Shown in pieces: positions 5,786 to 8,339 of a DNA stretch of 8,339 bases. The translations under genes and the position numbers were made by a program. This stretch comes from Burkholderiales bacterium (GTDB lineage: Bacteria; Pseudomonadota; Gammaproteobacteria; Burkholderiales; Burkholderiaceae), in contig CANFNO010000092.1 of NCBI GenBank assembly GCA_947447845.1, positions 1-8,339 of the forward strand, in the 5' to 3' direction. The notes beneath the pieces were generated by a model, which saw nothing but the letters and a program-made list of their open reading frames with translations, made no database searches and had not been told where the DNA came from. Positions within the stretch are counted from its first letter, which is position 1, and each line of letters opens with the position of its first letter.

Positions 5786-7354
5786 TTAGGCAACTACAGG
5801 CGTGCGAATCAGGTGGTCAAAAGCGCTCAGCGCTGCGGTCGCACCGGCACCTGCAGCAATCACGATCTGCTTGAACGGCACCGTGGTGCAGTCGCCCGCG
5901 GCAAACACGCCGGGAACATTGGTGTGGCCTTTGGCATCGATCTGAATTTCACCAAACTTGCTCAACTCGACCGTACCTTTGAGCCATTCGGTGTTGGGTA
6001 TCAAGCCGATTTGCACAAACACGCCTTCCAACTCGACCGCGTGCTCGACACCCGTGGCGCGGTCTTTGAAGTGCAGGCCATTCACTTTGCCATCGGCACC
6101 GGTAATTTCGGTGGTCTGGGCATTGGTGTGGACAGTCACATTGGGCAGGCTGTTGAGCTTGTTGATCAGCACCGCGTCGGCCTTGAGCTGCTCGGCAAAC
6201 TCCACCACCGTGACATGGGCCACGATGCCGGCCAGATCAATCGCCGCTTCGATACCGGAATTACCGCCGCCAATCACTGCCGTGCGCTTGCCCTTGAACA
6301 GCGGGCCGTCGCAATGCGGGCAATAGGCCACGCCCTTGTTTTTGTATTCGGCTTCGCCGGGCACATTCACATTGCGCCAGCGCGCGCCGGTGGAAAGAAT
6401 CACCGTCTTGGCTTTGAGTGAGCCGCCATTGGCCAGCTTCACTTCGATCAAGCCTCCCACCTGTGCCGCTGGAACAAGGCCCTGCACCTGCTGCAGATTC
6501 ATGATGTCCACGCCATAGGAACGCGTCTGCGCTTCCATCGCGGCGGCAAATTTGGGGCCATCGGTTTCCAGCACCGAGATGTAGTTTTCAATGCCCAGCG
6601 TGTCGTTCACCTGGCCACCAAAACGCTCGGCCACCACACCTGTGCGGATACCCTTGCGTGCGGCATACACGGCAGCCGCCGCACCGGCCGGGCCACCACC
6701 GACGATCAGGACATCAAAGGCCTCTTTCGCGGACAGCTTGGCCGCATCTTTGTCGGCGGAGTTGCTGTCGAGCTTGGCGACGATTTCTTCCACCAGCATG
6801 CGGCCATTGCCAAACAACTGGCCGTTCAGGTAAATGCTGGGTACGGCCATGATTTCGCGCCCCTCCACTTCGCTCTGGAAGGCGCCGCCTTCAATCACCG
6901 TGGTTTTGACCTTGGGGTTAAAAATCGCCATCAGGCTCAGCGCCTGCACCACGTCCGGGCAGTTGTGGCAGGTCAGGCTCATGTAGACCTCGAAATTGAA
7001 GTCACCGTCCAATGCCTTGATCTGCTCGATCACATCCGCTTCGACCTTGGGCGGGTGGCCACCGCTCCAGAGCAGCGCCAACACCAGTGAGGTGAATTCG
7101 TGGCCCAAAGGCAAACCGGCAAAGCGCAAATGGTTGGTACTGCCGCTGCGCTGCAGCGTAAACGAAGGCTTGCGCGCATCCTGACCATCGAAGCGCAGGC
7201 TGATCTTGTCGCTGCGCAAACTCTGTATGGTTTGCAGCAGGTCGCGCATCTCGGCAGAGTTGTCGTCATCGCCCAGAGACGCCACCATTTCGATCGGCAG
7301 CGTTACGCGTTCCAGGTAGGCTGCGAGCTGGGATTTGAGGGTGTCGTCGAGCAT
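5786..7354 (-). CDS. ahpF: Alkyl hydroperoxide reductase subunit F (NAD(P)H:peroxiredoxin reductase flavoprotein)
   Basis: 522 residues, close to the usual 520 or so. It passes electrons from NADH through FAD and two disulfide centres to AhpC in the cytoplasm. The N-terminal part (1-200) is the double thioredoxin-fold domain with redox centre CHNC at Cys129/Cys132 and the cis-Pro stretch [10 protein letters not shown] (170-179). The FAD domain follows with [11 protein letters not shown] (218-228). CPHCDGP (345-351) gives Cys345/Cys348, and [13 protein letters not shown] (359-371) is the NAD(P)H-binding loop. FAAGDCT (484-490) is the second FAD motif. The four redox Cys fall at the same residue numbers as in E. 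coli AhpF. The start at 7354 gives the conserved N-terminus ([13 protein letters not shown]), with a modest purine-rich site (GAAGAAAG) upstream. It follows ahpC by 117 nt that contain a strong terminator, so its level is probably below that of ahpC or depends on read-through. Confidence 0.97.
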   Translation of the reverse strand: MLDDTLKSQLAAYLERVTLPIEMVASLGDDDNSAEMRDLLQTIQSLRSDKISLRFDGQDARKPSFTLQRSGSTNHLRFAGLPLGHEFTSLVLALLWSGGHPPKVEADVIEQIKALDGDFNFEVYMSLTCHNCPDVVQALSLMAIFNPKVKTTVIEGGAFQSEVEGREIMAVPSIYLNGQLFGNGRMLVEEIVAKLDSNSADKDAAKLSAKEAFDVLIVGGGPAGAAAAVYAARKGIRTGVVAERFGGQVNDTLGIENYISVLETDGPKFAAAMEAQTRSYGVDIMNLQQVQGLVPAAQVGGLIEVKLANGGSLKAKTVILSTGARWRNVNVPGEAEYKNKGVAYCPHCDGPLFKGKRTAVIGGGNSGIEAAIDLAGIVAHVTVVEFAEQLKADAVLINKLNSLPNVTVHTNAQTTEITGADGKVNGLHFKDRATGVEHAVELEGVFVQIGLIPNTEWLKGTVELSKFGEIQIDAKGHTNVPGVFAAGDCTTVPFKQIVIAAGAGATAALSAFDHLIRTPVVA

Positions 7355-7384
7355 GATGTGTCTTTCTTCGCTTCAATTCGGGTC

Positions 7385-7431
7385 AAAAAAAAGCCGGACG
7401 GCAAGGCGCTTGCACCTTGACGCTGTCCGGC
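7385..7431 (-). terminator. Intrinsic terminator between ahpC and ahpF
   Basis: On the minus strand GCCGGAC (7431-7425) pairs with GTCCGGC (7399-7393), 7 bp, and inside it CAAGG pairs with CCTTG (7402-7406 with 7415-7419) around an 8-nt loop. Eight T follow directly (7392-7385). This is the best terminator in the window. Its place inside the ahpC-ahpF unit suggests most transcripts end after ahpC, giving excess peroxiredoxin over reductase. Confidence 0.85.
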
Positions 7432-7433
7432 GT

Positions 7434-7452
7434 GGAGCGCTGGCAGCGCTCC
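7434..7452 (-). repeat. Perfect 8-bp hairpin after ahpC
   Basis: GGAGCGCT (7434-7441) and AGCGCTCC (7445-7452) form a perfect 8-bp stem with a 3-nt loop. It lies between the ahpC stop and the U8 terminator with no T tract of its own, so it is more likely a 3'-end stabiliser or processing element than a terminator. Confidence 0.6.
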
Positions 7453-7467
7453 CGGCTTAGCTGCCGG
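7452..7467 (-). repeat. Small hairpin just after the ahpC stop
   Basis: CCGGC (7452-7456) and GCCGG (7463-7467) form a 5-bp stem with a 6-nt loop, starting 4 nt after the ahpC stop codon. It adjoins the 8-bp hairpin and shares base 7452 with it. Its CCGGC arm could instead pair with the GCCGG of the terminator stem. Confidence 0.45.
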
Positions 7468-7471
7468 TGAT

Positions 7472-8035
7472 TTAGATCTTGCCGACCAGGTCGATGGACG
7501 GAGCAATGGTCTTTGCGCCTTCGTTCCACTTGGCTGGGCACACTTGGCCGGGGTTAGCGGCGGTGTACTGGGCAGCCTTCAGCTTGCGCAGGGTTTCCTT
7601 GACGTCACGGGCGATTTCGTTGGAGTGGATTTCCAGCGTCTTGATCACACCATCGGGATTGATGATGAAAGTGCCGCGATATGCCAGGCCGTCCGCATCG
7701 ATATGCACGTCAAAGCCGCGTGTCAGGGTGTGTGTCGGGTCGCCGATCAGCGGGAACTGGGCCTTGCTCACAGCGGGAGACGTTTCGTGCCACACCTTGT
7801 GCGAGAAATGCGTGTCGGTTGTGATGATGTAAACCTCTGCACCGGCCTTCTGGAACTCGGCGTAGTTGTCAGCCGCATCTTCCACTTCGGTGGGGCAGTT
7901 GAAGGTGAAAGCGGCGGGCATGAAAATGAACACGCTCCACTTGCCCTTCAGGGTTTCGTTGGTCACGGTAACGAACTTGCCATTGTGAAAGGCCTGGTTC
8001 TTGAACTGCACAATTTGGGTGTTGATGAGAGACAT
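7472..8035 (-). CDS. ahpC: Alkyl hydroperoxide reductase subunit C (typical 2-Cys peroxiredoxin)
   Basis: 187 residues, exactly the length of E. coli AhpC and with the same ends (MSLINT at the start, LVGKI at the end). It reduces hydrogen peroxide, organic peroxides and peroxynitrite in the cytoplasm and is regenerated by AhpF. The active-site motif is PAAFTFNCP (40-48), giving peroxidatic Cys47, Thr44 and Pro40 of the PxxxTxxC motif; Arg120 is the likely active-site Arg; VCPAKW (165-170) holds resolving Cys166. The Asn before Cys47 (Val in E. coli) also occurs in Pseudomonas AhpC as I remember it, so it is a lineage feature. AAGGA lies 5 nt before the ATG. A TATAAT lies 55-60 nt upstream and a strong terminator follows, so it can be made as a single-gene message. 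It is divergent from the gene at 8257. Confidence 0.98.
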   Translation of the reverse strand: MSLINTQIVQFKNQAFHNGKFVTVTNETLKGKWSVFIFMPAAFTFNCPTEVEDAADNYAEFQKAGAEVYIITTDTHFSHKVWHETSPAVSKAQFPLIGDPTHTLTRGFDVHIDADGLAYRGTFIINPDGVIKTLEIHSNEIARDVKETLRKLKAAQYTAANPGQVCPAKWNEGAKTIAPSIDLVGKI

Positions 8036-8040
8036 GAAAT

Positions 8041-8045
8041 TCCTT
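8041..8045 (-). promoter_or_regulatory. Shine-Dalgarno of ahpC
   Basis: AAGGA on the minus strand (within AAAAGGA), 5 nt before the ATG at 8035. It is a strong site, fitting an abundant protein. Confidence 0.75.
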
Positions 8046-8089
8046 TTAAGTTAAGACTGGCGGCATATCGTGCGCTGAGCACAGCCTGA

Positions 8090-8118
8090 ATTATAGATTT
8101 CGGCTATTGATTCGGTGT
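8090..8118 (-). promoter_or_regulatory. Candidate ahpC promoter with perfect -10 and poor -35
   Basis: On the minus strand a perfect TATAAT lies at 8095-8090. The hexamer 17 nt upstream is ACACCG (8118-8113), a poor -35, as is common for promoters that need an activator. The predicted start of transcription is near 8083, with a leader of about 48 nt. Confidence 0.5.
8093..8107. promoter_or_regulatory. Possible OxyR half-operator ATAG-N7-CTAT
   Basis: ATAG (8093-8096), 7 nt, CTAT (8104-8107) matches half of the E. coli OxyR consensus of four tetramers spaced by 7. The next two tetramers at the right spacing (8115-8118 and 8126-8129) match poorly, about 10 of 16 bases over the full site. OxyR control of ahpC is well established in other bacteria. 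The site overlaps the -10 region, not the usual activating position, so confidence is limited. Confidence 0.35.
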
Positions 8119-8138
8119 TTTGTTGTAACTAATCTATC

Positions 8139-8151
8139 GATTTAAGAAATC
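8139..8151. repeat. 13-bp inverted repeat GATTT-AAG-AAATC in the divergent promoter region
   Basis: Perfect 5-nt arms around a 3-nt centre, lying in the middle of the ahpC/8257 gap. It could be a regulator site, but an AT-rich repeat of this size can arise by chance. Confidence 0.3.
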
Positions 8152-8157
8152 AATCGG

Positions 8158-8172
8158 CGCAGTGTCACTGCG
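8158..8172. promoter_or_regulatory. 15-bp palindrome, candidate operator in the divergent promoter region
   Basis: CGCAGTG-T-CACTGCG has perfect 7-nt arms around one base. It lies 85 nt before the plus-strand start at 8257 and about 75 nt upstream of the predicted ahpC transcription start. No T run follows, so an operator is more likely than a terminator. The regulator is unknown. Confidence 0.45.
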
Positions 8173-8247
8173 GGTCATCTCAGGTCAAAGGCGAATAGCC
8201 GCAATTGAAGTAAGCTTTTTTATTTCATAACGAACCATTCGCAATCC

Positions 8248-8252
8248 GGAGA
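8248..8252 (+). promoter_or_regulatory. Shine-Dalgarno of the plus-strand gene at 8257
   Basis: GGAGA lies 4 nt before the ATG at 8257 and supports this as a true start even though only 27 codons of the gene are visible. Confidence 0.65.
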
Positions 8253-8256
8253 ATTT

Positions 8257-8339
8257 ATGTCGGAAATCATTCTGCTAGGCGACGAAGCAGTGGCGCGCGG
8301 GGCCATCGACGCCGGAATAAGTGCTGCCTTCGCCTACCC
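8257..8339 (+). CDS. N-terminus of a probable indolepyruvate:ferredoxin oxidoreductase alpha-like protein, cut by window edge
   Basis: Twenty-seven full codons, starting MSEIILLGDEAVARGAIDAG and continuing ISAAFAYP. The pattern LLGxEAxxxGAxxAG followed by a hydrophobic residue and YP fits the pyrimidine-binding domain at the start of IorA-type thiamine-diphosphate 2-oxoacid:ferredoxin oxidoreductases, where the next residues are usually GTPS. Such enzymes oxidise aryl pyruvates to aryl acetyl-CoA with ferredoxin as acceptor. It is the only plus-strand gene and is divergent from ahpC across 221 nt. With so little sequence, another member of the 2-oxoacid:acceptor oxidoreductase alpha family is possible. 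Confidence 0.62.
   Translation, partial: MSEIILLGDEAVARGAIDAGISAAFAY

Noticed and set aside
7885..7900. Asn before the peroxidatic Cys47 of AhpC as an unusual active site
   Set aside because: The same FNCPTE sequence occurs in Pseudomonas-type AhpC as I remember it, and the PxxxTxxC motif is intact.
1..8339. CRISPR arrays, IS ends, tRNA or rRNA genes
   Set aside because: No spaced direct repeats, transposase-like frames, cloverleaf patterns or rRNA-like stretches were seen on either strand.

Overview
The window reads as chromosomal DNA of a betaproteobacterium, most likely Burkholderiales and perhaps Comamonadaceae. The reasons are GC-rich, highly biased codon use, a Pseudomonas/Burkholderiales-type AhpC, a long E. 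coli-like Pta, and a DUF3348-DUF802-OmpA gene set that I know mainly from Burkholderiales. Assignment below order level is inference. All complete genes lie on the minus strand. One truncated gene at the right edge is on the plus strand. No rRNA, tRNA, CRISPR array, IS element or phage gene is visible, and no gene-free stretch exceeds 300 bases.

Right to left, in the direction of minus-strand transcription: a divergent promoter region (8036-8256) separates ahpC from a plus-strand gene whose first 27 codons look like an indolepyruvate:ferredoxin oxidoreductase alpha subunit. ahpC (peroxiredoxin) and ahpF (its flavoprotein disulfide reductase) form a peroxide-detoxification pair. The 117-nt gap between them holds three consecutive hairpins, the last a strong U8 intrinsic terminator. 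Then comes pta (phosphate acetyltransferase), preceded by a perfect 16-bp palindrome overlapping a likely promoter and by a long GC-rich hairpin in the leader. No ackA is visible.

The left 3.5 kb is the most interesting part. It is a tightly coupled three-gene operon: a soluble DUF3348 protein, a 722-residue membrane protein with a MotA/ExbB-like four-helix core and a very long coiled-coil tail (DUF802 in its C-terminal part), and a MotB/OmpA-like protein with an N-terminal helix carrying the expected Asp and a periplasmic peptidoglycan-binding domain, cut by the left edge. The genes overlap as ATGA and TGATG. The architecture is that of a proton-driven 5:2-type stator unit anchored to the cell wall with a long cytoplasmic tail, as in ZorA/ZorB of Zorya anti-phage systems. 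No Zorya effector (ZorC, ZorD or ZorE) is visible; instead a DUF3348 protein leads the operon. I regard it as an uncharacterised ZorAB-like motor system whose function cannot be told from sequence alone.
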